The notes beneath the pieces were generated by a model that worked only from the letters and a program-made list of their open reading frames with translations, searched no databases and was not told where the DNA came from. Of a stretch of DNA of 64,000 nucleotides, positions 18,961-26,719 are shown one piece after another. Where the stretch lies: positions 146,587 through 210,586 of the forward strand of contig NZ_JAPEMM010000003.1 in the NCBI RefSeq assembly GCF_026342735.1, written 5' to 3'. Within the stretch, counting starts at the first letter, position 1; every line of letters begins with the position of its first letter. The stretch is from Streptomyces sp. NBC_00193 (GTDB lineage: Bacteria > Actinomycetota > Actinomycetes > Streptomycetales > Streptomycetaceae). The position numbers and the translations under genes were made by a program.

Positions 18961-18989
18961 GTTTCTGATCCCCTCCGGGGGACGCGGAA

Positions 18990-19637
18990 TCAGTAGGCGA
19001 CGGTGATGCGGGCCTGGATCGCGTCGCCGCGCTCCAGTTCGTCCACGAAGGCGACCGCGTAGTCCGCGATGCTGATCTGGCTCTTGCCTTCGGCGTCCAC
19101 CAGCAGCTGCTCACCGCCGACGCGATAGGTCCCGGTCCGCGGACCGGGCTCGATCTGGGCGGCCGGGGAGATGAACGTCCAGTCCAGGGAGCCGGCCTGG
19201 CGGTAGAGGGCGAGCGCCTCGCTCTGGGCGAGTGCGTTCTGCTTCCACATGGCCGGGAAGTTCGGGTTGTCGATGACCTTGACGCCCGGGGACACCTCCA
19301 GGCTGCCGGCGCCGCCGAGGACCACGACACGGCGTACGCCGCTGCGGGTGAGGCCCTCGATGAGCGCGTTGGCCGCACCGACGATGATCTTGTGGTCGTC
19401 GTCGACGCCGAGCTTGGGGCCGACGGCCGAGGCGACGGCGTCGTAACCCGCCGCGGACAGTTCGGCCACGGTGTCCGCGTTGGTGGCGTCGCCCGCGATC
19501 ACCTTGAGGCCTTCGTGGCCGGTGCCCGCGATCTCGCCGGTGCGGGTCACGCCGGTGACGGCGTGGCCGCGGGAGAGCAGTTCGCCGGCGATGGCGCTGC
19601 CGATGTGTCCGCTGGCTCCGAAAAGCAGGATGTTCAT
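18990..19637 (-). CDS. NAD(P)-dependent oxidoreductase, NAD(P)H-binding (YwnB-like) family
   Basis: 215 aa. Glycine motif LLFGASGHIGSAIAGELLSRGH at the N-terminus (residues 4 on), then AVASAVGPKLG and RRVVVLGGAGSLEV. This short family lacks the SDR Tyr-x-x-x-Lys catalytic pair. It lies 29 bp upstream of the exporter gene, so both are probably cotranscribed. Could be a quinone- or enone-reducing tailoring enzyme; unproven. Confidence 0.85.
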   Translation of the reverse strand: MNILLFGASGHIGSAIAGELLSRGHAVTGVTRTGEIAGTGHEGLKVIAGDATNADTVAELSAAGYDAVASAVGPKLGVDDDHKIIVGAANALIEGLTRSGVRRVVVLGGAGSLEVSPGVKVIDNPNFPAMWKQNALAQSEALALYRQAGSLDWTFISPAAQIEPGPRTGTYRVGGEQLLVDAEGKSQISIADYAVAFVDELERGDAIQARITVAY

Positions 19638-19703
19638 GGTGGTGCCTCTTCTTCCTCGGTGATTCTTCGGGGGGTCGTACCGGACGAGGAGACGTCCCGC
19701 GGG

Positions 19704-20516
19704 CTAGTCCTCTTCGAGGAAGTCGGGCTGCTCGCGGATGATCTCGTCCCAGAGGAGCTGGAAGCTGAACCAGCCCAGCTGCTCGTTGCCGAAGCCGTCC
19801 CCAGCGGCGACGGCCTGCTCATGGGTGAAGCTCTTGGGCGTGCCCGCCGCCCGGGCGAGCAGCTGCACCTGGGCGCAGCTGTCGTAGGTGAAGAACCAGT
19901 GCACGGCCTCGTCGAGCGATCCGCCGACGGTTATCAGGCCGTGGTGGCGCAGCAGGATCGCGCGGTTGTCGCCGAGCTTCTCCGCGATGTCGCGGCCGAG
20001 TTCGGCGGAGACCGAGGGGCCCTCGTACTCCTCGTAGAGGACCTGGCGGTTGTAGAAGGCCGCCGATTCCTGGTCGATGGGGTCCAGCAGGCGGCCCAGG
20101 GCACCCAGCGCACGGGAGTGCGCGGTGTGGCCGTGAGCGGCCGCGGTGGCACCCGGCTGCATCTCGTGGATGGCCGAATGGATGACGAACGCGCTGGGGT
20201 TGACCCGGTGCTTGCCCTCTACGACATTGCCCGCCGAGTCCACGCAGATGAGGTCGGCGACGCGGACCAGGTTGAAGGAGACGCCGAAGGGGTTCACCCA
20301 GAAGCGGTCCTCGTGCTCCGGGTCGCGGACCGAGATGTGGCCCGAGATGCCCTCACCGAAGCCGTACTTGCCGAACAGCCGCAGCGCGGCGGCGAGCCGC
20401 TGCTTGCGGTGGCGGCGCGTCTCCTCGTGGGTGGCGAAGACCGGCTCGCTGGGAATCGGCAGGCCGGTGTGCGTGTCCGCCAGGTAGGCGGGCCGGTCGG
20501 TCTCGGTGACGCTCAT
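19704..20516 (-). CDS. Class II aldolase/adducin-family protein
   Basis: 270 aa. Shows the full class II aldolase head: GISGHISVRDP, the metal histidines in AAHGHTAHSRA, and ILLRHHGLITVG with the third His. Family members (fuculose or rhamnulose phosphate aldolases, decarboxylases, 4-epimerases) use Zn and cleave or epimerise hydroxy-acid or sugar phosphates; several act on aromatic or branched keto-acid substrates in secondary metabolism. Here it lies in the tailoring block, so a C-C cleavage or condensation on an aryl pyruvate is possible. Gap of 107 bp to the FAD protein upstream. Confidence 0.88.
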   Translation of the reverse strand: MSVTETDRPAYLADTHTGLPIPSEPVFATHEETRRHRKQRLAAALRLFGKYGFGEGISGHISVRDPEHEDRFWVNPFGVSFNLVRVADLICVDSAGNVVEGKHRVNPSAFVIHSAIHEMQPGATAAAHGHTAHSRALGALGRLLDPIDQESAAFYNRQVLYEEYEGPSVSAELGRDIAEKLGDNRAILLRHHGLITVGGSLDEAVHWFFTYDSCAQVQLLARAAGTPKSFTHEQAVAAGDGFGNEQLGWFSFQLLWDEIIREQPDFLEED

Positions 20517-20623
20517 GCTCGGGGGTCCTCATCTCCGGAATCTCCGGGTCGTCTTCCGGTGTCGGTGCGGGTGCGGGTGCGGGCGGCGGCCCGGCCGTGA
20601 GCGGGGCGGATCCCCGCTCGCGG

Positions 20624-22168
20624 CTAGACCGTGAGCAGGACCTCCTCGTTCTCCTGGGTCGCGGCCGTGACGGTCTCGGCGTGCTGCAGGATCGCGCCGA
20701 CGATGTCCTGGCTGCGGTCGACCAAGGAGGGGATGCCGAAGGTGAAGAAGAGCGAGCCGGCGGCGATGTTGCCGAGCCCGTACAGGCGCGGGTCGGGCCG
20801 GCCGTTGGTGGTCAGCTGGCTGGTCGGACGCGCTATGTGCAGGCCGCCGTGGGGGTGACGGCTGGCGACGCGGCTGCGCATCAGCGAGGTGACCAGGGGC
20901 GCGGCGCTGGTGGGGATGCGCCCCTCGGAGGCGTTGACCGCGCTGATGACGCGGTCGGCCGTGAAGTCGTGTCCCTCGGCGGTGACGACGTCGAAGCCGG
21001 CCTCGGGGTTCGGGGTGATGTTCTGCAGGCCGGCGACGATCTCCAGCTTGTCCGCCTCGACGAGGTCGAGGAGGACTCCGGCGCTGCCGGGCGGCATGGG
21101 GCAGCACAGGCTCATGATCGTGCGGTAGTGGGCGCGCAGCAGCTGGACCTTGTCCTGTTCGCGCAGCATCGGCCAGACGTCGGGTCCGGTCTCCGGGACG
21201 GCGCGCTGGAGGATGCGCAGGCCCATGTGGGGGGAGTCGACCTCTTCGATCTGCCGGCGCAGCCGGTCGACCGGGTCCTCCAGGTCGACCCGGATGATCT
21301 CCGAGACCACCGCGTCGAGGTCGGCGCCCACATCGCGGAACTCGGCCCGCATGATGGTGGCGATGTCCTCGAGGGTGACCTCGGGGTGGATCGCGGCCAG
21401 CTCCTCCATCCGGTGCGGGGTGAAGTGCCGCAGCTCGAAGGGGACCGCCTTCTGCCGTACTCCGGGCAGGACGCCGCGCCGGGACAGCAGGCTGATCTTG
21501 CCCTGGTGGCCCTGGGCGGCCAGCGACAGGATGATGTCGATGGCGGTCAGGCCGCTGCCGATGATCGCGACGTGCTCCCGCTCGCCGACGTCCGCCAGCT
21601 TGTTGACGATCGGGTACGGGTCCCCGACGAAGCCGGGGGTGTCGCCCAGACCGTAGACGTCCTTGGGGCTGTCGCCGCCGACGCACAGGATGGCGTAGTC
21701 GAAAGCGCGGGCGCGGCCGTTGCCGGTGCGCAGCAGGACCCGGTTGGCGGCGCGGCTCGCGGAGGTGACCCCCTCGCCGACGAGGTCGACCCGCCAGCCC
21801 TGGCGGCGCAGTTCGCCGAGCGCGGCGTAGGCCGTCTGCTCCAGGTACTCGCCGTACACGGTCCGGGGGGCGAAGCGGCTCCCGGACCAGCGGTCGACCC
21901 CGGTGCGGACCCCTATGACCTTGTCCCGCGTCTCCAGCCAGTGCTCGAAGTGCTGGAGGTCGCCGGCGCGCACGGACATGTCGTCGGGCGTCGCGTTGAC
22001 CTTGAGGGTCTCGGTGTCGACCTGGTAGGCACGCCCGCGCCACAGGTGCGGTGACGGTTCGAAGACCGTGAGGCTGCCCGGTTCGCTTTGTGTTCGCGAC
22101 AACGCGTCGATCAAGCAGACTGCAGCCGCGCCTCCTCCGACGATGCCGATCGAGAATCCACGGGACAT
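20624..22168 (-). CDS. FAD/NAD(P)-binding protein (lysine N6-hydroxylase/FAD-NAD(P)-binding superfamily)
   Basis: 514 aa. FAD motif GIVGGGAAAVCLID at residues 7-20, a second dinucleotide motif VAIIGSGLTAIDIILSLAA at about residue 195, and HPHGGLHIARPTSQL / PDPRLYGLGNIAAGS near the end, as in the FAD-NAD(P)-binding family (PF13454 type). AGGTGA lies 6 bp before the ATG. Relatives N-hydroxylate or oxidise small amines or act in nitrogen-nitrogen bond pathways; here it is a probable monooxygenase or oxidase acting on the aromatic product. The reaction is not known. Confidence 0.85.
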   Translation of the reverse strand: MSRGFSIGIVGGGAAAVCLIDALSRTQSEPGSLTVFEPSPHLWRGRAYQVDTETLKVNATPDDMSVRAGDLQHFEHWLETRDKVIGVRTGVDRWSGSRFAPRTVYGEYLEQTAYAALGELRRQGWRVDLVGEGVTSASRAANRVLLRTGNGRARAFDYAILCVGGDSPKDVYGLGDTPGFVGDPYPIVNKLADVGEREHVAIIGSGLTAIDIILSLAAQGHQGKISLLSRRGVLPGVRQKAVPFELRHFTPHRMEELAAIHPEVTLEDIATIMRAEFRDVGADLDAVVSEIIRVDLEDPVDRLRRQIEEVDSPHMGLRILQRAVPETGPDVWPMLREQDKVQLLRAHYRTIMSLCCPMPPGSAGVLLDLVEADKLEIVAGLQNITPNPEAGFDVVTAEGHDFTADRVISAVNASEGRIPTSAAPLVTSLMRSRVASRHPHGGLHIARPTSQLTTNGRPDPRLYGLGNIAAGSLFFTFGIPSLVDRSQDIVGAILQHAETVTAATQENEEVLLTV

Positions 22169-22356
22169 GTGTCAGTCACCTATCAATTCGTGGAAGGCGC
22201 GGGGTCGTCGTGCGCCGGCCTTGCTGTCCGCGATCACGGTGGCCCTTTCCTCGCCTACTCCGGGGATTCGGTGGGAGCCGCCGGCCGCCCCCGGTGCGGC
22301 GGGGGCGGGCCGGTCGGCCGGTGGTTTCGGGTCTGTGCGACTCGGGTCTGTACGAC

Positions 22357-23400
22357 TCAGCCGGCGGAGTTCTTGAAGTTCTTCATCGAGACGGTGAAGT
22401 CCCCGCGGTTGGCGCGGTAGTCGATGCAGTACTCCTGCGGGTACCAGCCGGCGATCTGCCACTGCTGCGGCTGCTTGATGGGCCAGCAGCGGCTCGGGTT
22501 GACCCCGTTGGCGATGCCCTCGAACCAGGCCTTCGTGATCATCGGCTCGAGGAAGCTGATCTTGGCGTCGTAGGACCCGTAGATGAAGGTCTGGGTGAAG
22601 GCGGTGTCGTGCCACTCGGGCGAGTTCAGGTCGACCAGGTGGTTGCCCATGGCCGCCTCGGCCACGTTGTTGTTCACGTAGTCCGCCGGCAGGTACTGCG
22701 GGGGGATCGGCTTGACGGCCGTCTGGAAGTCGTCGCAGTTGATGGCCAGGCCGCACGGACCGCTGCGGATCGCGTCGCGCTCCGCCTTGGACTGCGTGTA
22801 GAAGTGCATGTCGAAGTGCGGGACGTTGTAGATGTGCTCCGGCCCGTGGCCCATCGGGTTGTAGTTCAGCAGGGCCCACTTGAGCGGCATCCCGGACAGC
22901 GCGGTCAGCTGCGAGGGCAGCTCCAGCGGGCGCTCGTGGCCGCCGACGCACTCGGTGTGCTCGTTGACCGTGCCGTTGCCGTCCATGTCGTAGCAGTGGT
23001 TGCCGTCGGTCATGGTGGTCGGCAGTCCGGTCAGCGTGTTCTTGGGGAAGACGAAGCCGACGGTCTGCGGGGTGCTGCCGTTGATCTGCGCGTACGTGCG
23101 CACGGTGCCGTTGCCGAGCGGGCTCGGGGCGCCGTACGAGGCACAGGGCCCCGCGTAGGAGAGCGTCTCCCGGAGCAGGACCTGCGAGGCCCACTGCGCG
23201 ACCTTGACGGTGCGCTCGCGGGTCGGGGCGTCCCGCGTCACCAGGCAGACGGTCACCGTGCCCGACGCGCGCGCCGCGGCCTCCGCGGTGGAATCCGTCG
23301 CCTGGGCCGGGTTGCCGGGCAGGAGCAGCAGGGTCAGGGCCGATATCGCCAGGGCCGCCCCGAGGAACACCCGCCAGCTCAACAGCTTCTTCGCGCGCAC
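22357..23400 (-). CDS. Secreted DUF5602 (TTHB210-like) domain protein
   Basis: 347 aa from a GTG directly after the flavin reductase stop. The N-terminus is a signal peptide: MRAKKLLSWRVF, then a hydrophobic run and a probable cut after PAQA. The mature part has NPMGHGPEHIYNVPHFDMHFY, the histidine-rich motif of the TTHB210-like family, and TDGNHCYDMDGNG, which resembles an EF-hand-like acidic loop. The function of the family is not established; the motif suggests metal binding. A secreted protein translated behind HpaB and HpaC is unusual and may act on the exported product outside the cell. Confidence 0.75.
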   Translation of the reverse strand: MRAKKLLSWRVFLGAALAISALTLLLLPGNPAQATDSTAEAAARASGTVTVCLVTRDAPTRERTVKVAQWASQVLLRETLSYAGPCASYGAPSPLGNGTVRTYAQINGSTPQTVGFVFPKNTLTGLPTTMTDGNHCYDMDGNGTVNEHTECVGGHERPLELPSQLTALSGMPLKWALLNYNPMGHGPEHIYNVPHFDMHFYTQSKAERDAIRSGPCGLAINCDDFQTAVKPIPPQYLPADYVNNNVAEAAMGNHLVDLNSPEWHDTAFTQTFIYGSYDAKISFLEPMITKAWFEGIANGVNPSRCWPIKQPQQWQIAGWYPQEYCIDYRANRGDFTVSMKNFKNSAG

Positions 23401-23401
23401 G

Positions 23402-23899
23402 TCACACCTGTTCCAGTTCGAATCTGTGGAATCCGCCCTGAAGGAAGATCAGGGGGGTCTGGGTCTCGCGGGCACCCATGGCGACGACTTCGCCGATGAC
23501 CATGACGTGGTCGCCCGCCACCACGTGGTCGCGCAGGCTGCACTCCATCCAGGCAGCCGCCTCGAACAGGAGCGTCCCGGTGGCCTCGCCCGGAGCTCCG
23601 GGCACCTCGGTCAGCGCCTGGTCGCGCTCGGGCCGCCGGCGCGCGAACGCGCGGGCGGTGGACTCGCCCTCGGCGCCGAGGATCGAGATCCCGACGACGC
23701 CGGTCCGCAGCAGCTCGGCGAAGAACTCCGAGTCGTGACGGAAGCTCAGGGACACCAGCGGCGGTTCCAGGGAGACGGAGGTGAGCGAGTTGACGGTGAT
23801 CGCGTTGTGGGTGCGGACGCCGTCCTGGTCGGTGTAGGTGCTGACGACGCACACCCCGGTGGCGAAGGAACGCATCACATCGCGCAGGTCGTGGTTCAT
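23402..23899 (-). CDS. hpaC: Flavin reductase, HpaC/ActVB-like partner of the HpaB monooxygenase
   Basis: 165 aa. Starts with RDVMRSFATGVCVVSTY (family consensus), then AITVNSLTSVSLEPPLVSLSF and a C-terminal HVMVIGEVVAM...PLIFLQGGFHRF. Supplies reduced FAD or FMN by NAD(P)H oxidation to the two-component oxygenase encoded 80 bp upstream. GAGAGG precedes the ATG at 23899. Its stop lies 1 bp before the GTG of the secreted protein gene, so the two are translationally linked. Confidence 0.93.
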   Translation of the reverse strand: MNHDLRDVMRSFATGVCVVSTYTDQDGVRTHNAITVNSLTSVSLEPPLVSLSFRHDSEFFAELLRTGVVGISILGAEGESTARAFARRRPERDQALTEVPGAPGEATGTLLFEAAAWMECSLRDHVVAGDHVMVIGEVVAMGARETQTPLIFLQGGFHRFELEQV

Positions 23900-23979
23900 G
23901 GCCGGGCCTCTCTGCTGGGCGCGGACGGGTGCGCGCGGCGCGTCGGCCGCAGGCACCCGTCCGTACGCGGGCTTGACGG

Positions 23980-25518
23980 TCAGTTGTCCTGGGCCCAGCG
24001 GCCGCGGGTCCAGCCGTCGAGGTCGTAGTCGTCCATGGCCCTCTGGACGAGGTCGCCGTAGTTGTCGAGCAGACCGGCGCCGCGCGACCAGTTCAGGGTG
24101 TCGAGGCGCACCTGGTCGGGACCGCCGGCGTAGTTGAGCTCGTACAGCTCGTGGCGGGCGCCGAACTCGGTGCCGATCGCGTCCCAGGCCAGCTTGAAGA
24201 GCTTGGTGCGCTCCTCGGCCGTGGCGCCGGTGCCGCGGTAGTAGCGGTCGAGCAGCGGGCGCAGCTCGGGGTTCTGCAGGTCCTTGGCGCTGGACGGGGT
24301 CATCAGCAGCGCGCCCGCGAGGTGCTCCTCGAAGAAGCGGTGCGTGCGCTCCCAGCTGAGCGGGGCGAGCGCCCGGTAGCCGGCCGAGTAGTCCATGCGC
24401 GGCAGGACGGTGCCGGCCGGGCCGGCCTCCGGGTCCAGGGCCATGGCGGTGGTGACGGCCCAGGTCTGGTGGCGCCAGGCCAGCAGTTCGCCGAGGCCGG
24501 CCTGCACGCCGCGGAACTGGTCCGTGCCGTTGATGCGGGTGCCCTTGTCGAGGACGCCCGCCATGAACTCGAGCTTGACCGCCATGCGGATCGCGCCCTG
24601 GAAGAAGCCGCGGGAGAGCAGGCCGGAGCGCGGGAAGTACTGGTGGATCTTCTCGGTGTCCCGGTAGATCAGAACGTTCTCCCACGGGATGAACGCCTTG
24701 TCGAAGACCAGCACGGCGTCGTTCTCGTCGAACCGGCTGGAGAGCGGGTTGTCGAACGGGCTGCGGGCCTGGCCCTCGTAGGACGTGCGGCAGACGACCT
24801 TCATGCCGGGGGTGTTCAGCGGGGCCAGGAAGGCCAGCGCCATGTCCTCGGCCTTGCCCTTTTCGAGGTTGGCCAGGTGGATCTGGCCGACGAAGGCGAC
24901 GTTGCTCAGTGCCGAGGCGGTGGCCATGAGCTTGGCGCCCTCGACGACGATGCCGTCCTCGCGCTCCTCGACGACCTTGAGGTAGACGTCGCGGATCTCG
25001 TGCGCCGACTTGTTGCGGTCGACCGGCGGGTTGACGATCGCGTGGCTGATCGAGAGGCCCTGGCGGGCGTACTTCTCGTACCAGGCGCGGGCGTTGTCGC
25101 CGAAGGGCTCGTAGAAGTCGTGGGTGACGGCCAGGCCGGCCATGAACGACGCCTTGTAGTCGGGCGTGCGGTTCATGAAGCCGTAGCTCAGGCGGGCCCA
25201 GTGCTCGATGGCGTCACGGGCCTTGATGAGGTCCTCGCCCGAGTGCGCCGGTGTGAAGAAGCGGTGGACGCGGTACCCCGTGTACCGGTCGACCGTCGTC
25301 ATCAGGTCCTTGGTGTCCGGGTGGTGGAGCGCGTCGTAGAGGTGCGCGGTCGACCGCGCGGCCATGGCGAAGGCCGGGTGCGTCGTCACGTCCTTGACGA
25401 GCTCGCCGTCCACGAAGACCTGGCGACCGTCACGCAGGCTCTCCAGGTAGGAGTCGCCCGTCATGAGGTCGTTCGGAGCCTCGCCGGCCGACTGATCCAC
25501 TATCGGGACCTGACCCAT
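23980..25518 (-). CDS. hpaB: HpaB-family FADH2-dependent aromatic hydroxylase
   Basis: 512 aa, the usual size of 4-hydroxyphenylacetate 3-monooxygenase large subunits. Signatures: MTGDSYLESLRDGRQVFVDG near residue 19, HPAFAMAARSTAHLYDAL, ISHAIVNPPVDRNK, VEGAKLMATASALSN and DKAFIPWENVLIYRD. With its reductase it ortho-hydroxylates phenols to catechols. The supply genes point to tyrosine, 4-hydroxyphenylpyruvate or a derivative as substrate. ATG at 25518 has GGAGAGGA 8 bp upstream; 343 bp of non-coding DNA precedes it and should hold the operon promoter. Confidence 0.94.
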   Translation of the reverse strand: MGQVPIVDQSAGEAPNDLMTGDSYLESLRDGRQVFVDGELVKDVTTHPAFAMAARSTAHLYDALHHPDTKDLMTTVDRYTGYRVHRFFTPAHSGEDLIKARDAIEHWARLSYGFMNRTPDYKASFMAGLAVTHDFYEPFGDNARAWYEKYARQGLSISHAIVNPPVDRNKSAHEIRDVYLKVVEEREDGIVVEGAKLMATASALSNVAFVGQIHLANLEKGKAEDMALAFLAPLNTPGMKVVCRTSYEGQARSPFDNPLSSRFDENDAVLVFDKAFIPWENVLIYRDTEKIHQYFPRSGLLSRGFFQGAIRMAVKLEFMAGVLDKGTRINGTDQFRGVQAGLGELLAWRHQTWAVTTAMALDPEAGPAGTVLPRMDYSAGYRALAPLSWERTHRFFEEHLAGALLMTPSSAKDLQNPELRPLLDRYYRGTGATAEERTKLFKLAWDAIGTEFGARHELYELNYAGGPDQVRLDTLNWSRGAGLLDNYGDLVQRAMDDYDLDGWTRGRWAQDN

Positions 25519-25861
25519 TTTGGTGTCCTCTCCAGGGGTAATACACGCGACCGCTGCCGGGCGCACAGTTCGATTGCCCCGAGCGTAGGCTCGGCCGCCG
25601 ATCTGCTCTTGCTGGGCTGCGCACGGACAATTGCCCATCTACGCCAACCCTGGCGCCAACACCTTCGAGGCGGTACGTCAACAACCGCATGGAGAAACCT
25701 TGTTGACTTCGCAGAGAAGGGTCGATCCGCGCTTCTCAATATTGCGGAACCATGAATTCCGAATGCCCGGAAATACCTTCGGCCCGGCGTTGATCCAAGT
25801 AATTCGGATACGACGGCCGGGCCGAATGAAAAAGAACTGAACAAAGATGTCCGGCGGCTGG
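25519..25861. promoter_or_regulatory. Non-coding region upstream of hpaB and downstream of the lysR-like gene
   Basis: 343 bp, much richer in A/T than its surroundings, with no supportable ORF. It must carry the promoter of the hpaB-hpaC-duf5602 operon, and by position could carry the target of the HTH-only LysR-like protein encoded next to it. I see no clean T-N11-A site nor a convincing -10/-35. Confidence 0.5.
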
Positions 25862-26140
25862 TCAGGCGGCGGGACGGGTTTGACCGGCGGACGCCGCGTC
25901 TCTGCAGGCGGCCTCGGCTATCAGAATGATCTTCTCTACGTGCGGCAGCAGCCTCATGCCCGCCTCGGTGAGCTGGACCCGGCCGCCGGCGCGATGGAAC
26001 AGCTCGGCCCCGATGTAGTCCTCGAGGTTCTTGATGTGGGCGGTGACGCTGGGCTGCGAGTAGTGGAGGTTGCGGGCGGCGCGAGTGAAGCTCATCTCGG
26101 CGGCCACTTCACGGAACGAGCGTAACTGCTGGAACTGCAC
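25862..26140 (-). CDS. LysR-type DNA-binding domain without effector domain
   Basis: 92 aa only; normal LysR proteins are about 300 aa. The whole LysR winged-helix head is present: QLRSFREVAAEMSFTRAA, then LHYSQPSVTAHIKNLEDYIGAELFHR, then VQLTEAGMRLLPHVEKII of the linker helix, ending soon after. No effector-domain coding follows in any frame downstream. GTG at 26140 has AGGGAG 8 bp upstream. Codon 6 is TTA, so translation probably depends on bldA. A butyrolactone-receptor box lies about 45 bp upstream. It may be a constitutive DNA binder or a competitor of a full-length regulator. Confidence 0.8.
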   Translation of the reverse strand: MQFQQLRSFREVAAEMSFTRAARNLHYSQPSVTAHIKNLEDYIGAELFHRAGGRVQLTEAGMRLLPHVEKIILIAEAACRDAASAGQTRPAA

Positions 26141-26182
26141 GGCAGGGGCTCCCTTCTGCGAGGCTCAGAGCCTCGGAGACTG

Positions 26183-26209
26183 GAAACATACCACGGTGCA
26201 GGTATAACT
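26183..26209. promoter_or_regulatory. Butyrolactone-receptor-type box 2
   Basis: AAACATACC, 8 bases, GGTATAA, same spacing as box 1; only 43 bp upstream of the lysR-like GTG, where binding would block transcription. Confidence 0.65.
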
Positions 26210-26335
26210 GCAGTACGGGGATGCGCGTTTTACCTCCCACACGACTGCGGACATACCTGTGGCCATGCCCGCAGGGAGGGCATGGCCACAGGTCAGCCGC
26301 TGCTTCGTGGTTGACAGCGGGTTGGGCGGAGTGGA

Positions 26336-26719
26336 CTAGTCGGACATCTCCATCGGCGAGAGGAGGTCCCTGGCGATCTGCGGGAGCAGACGGTCGATCA
26401 GGACCCCCGTGCGCGCGGATCCGTCGGCGGCGCGGGGGATCGCGTCCACGGCCACCGCGTGCGAGAGCACCCACGGCATGCGCCGCTCGCAGGCGGCCAG
26501 CGCGGCCTGGCGTCCGCCGGCCTCCTGGTCCTCCTCGACGAGCGGTACGAAGGCCACCACCAGCGTCTCGCCCACCTCGGGCAGCCGGGTGCGCATCACC
26601 GCGATGTCCTGGACGCAGGGCAGGTCGAGGAGTTCGAGCTCGAGCGCGAAGAAGGCCGTCTCGAAGTCCTCCACCAGTACCTCGTCGTACGGCTGGTCGT
26701 CGAAGGAGGGCAGGTTCAC
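26336..26719 (-). CDS. Stand-alone AMP-binding-enzyme C-terminal-like domain
   Basis: 127 aa. Its sequence parallels the C-terminal 120 residues of the protein encoded just upstream: ELLDLPCVQDIAVMRTRLPE against DLLNLPCLRDTAVMRVSSPV, and AVAVDAIPRAADGSARTGVLIDRLLP against VIAVDTIPYSPTGRIRTGDLLDAVLP. So it is a detached duplicate of the ANL-superfamily C-domain. The catalytic lysine expected after the last Gly is missing. GTG at 26719 overlaps the upstream stop (GTGA), so both are made together. Possibly a partner that docks on the larger subunit. Confidence 0.75.
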   Translation of the reverse strand: MNLPSFDDQPYDEVLVEDFETAFFALELELLDLPCVQDIAVMRTRLPEVGETLVVAFVPLVEEDQEAGGRQAALAACERRMPWVLSHAVAVDAIPRAADGSARTGVLIDRLLPQIARDLLSPMEMSD

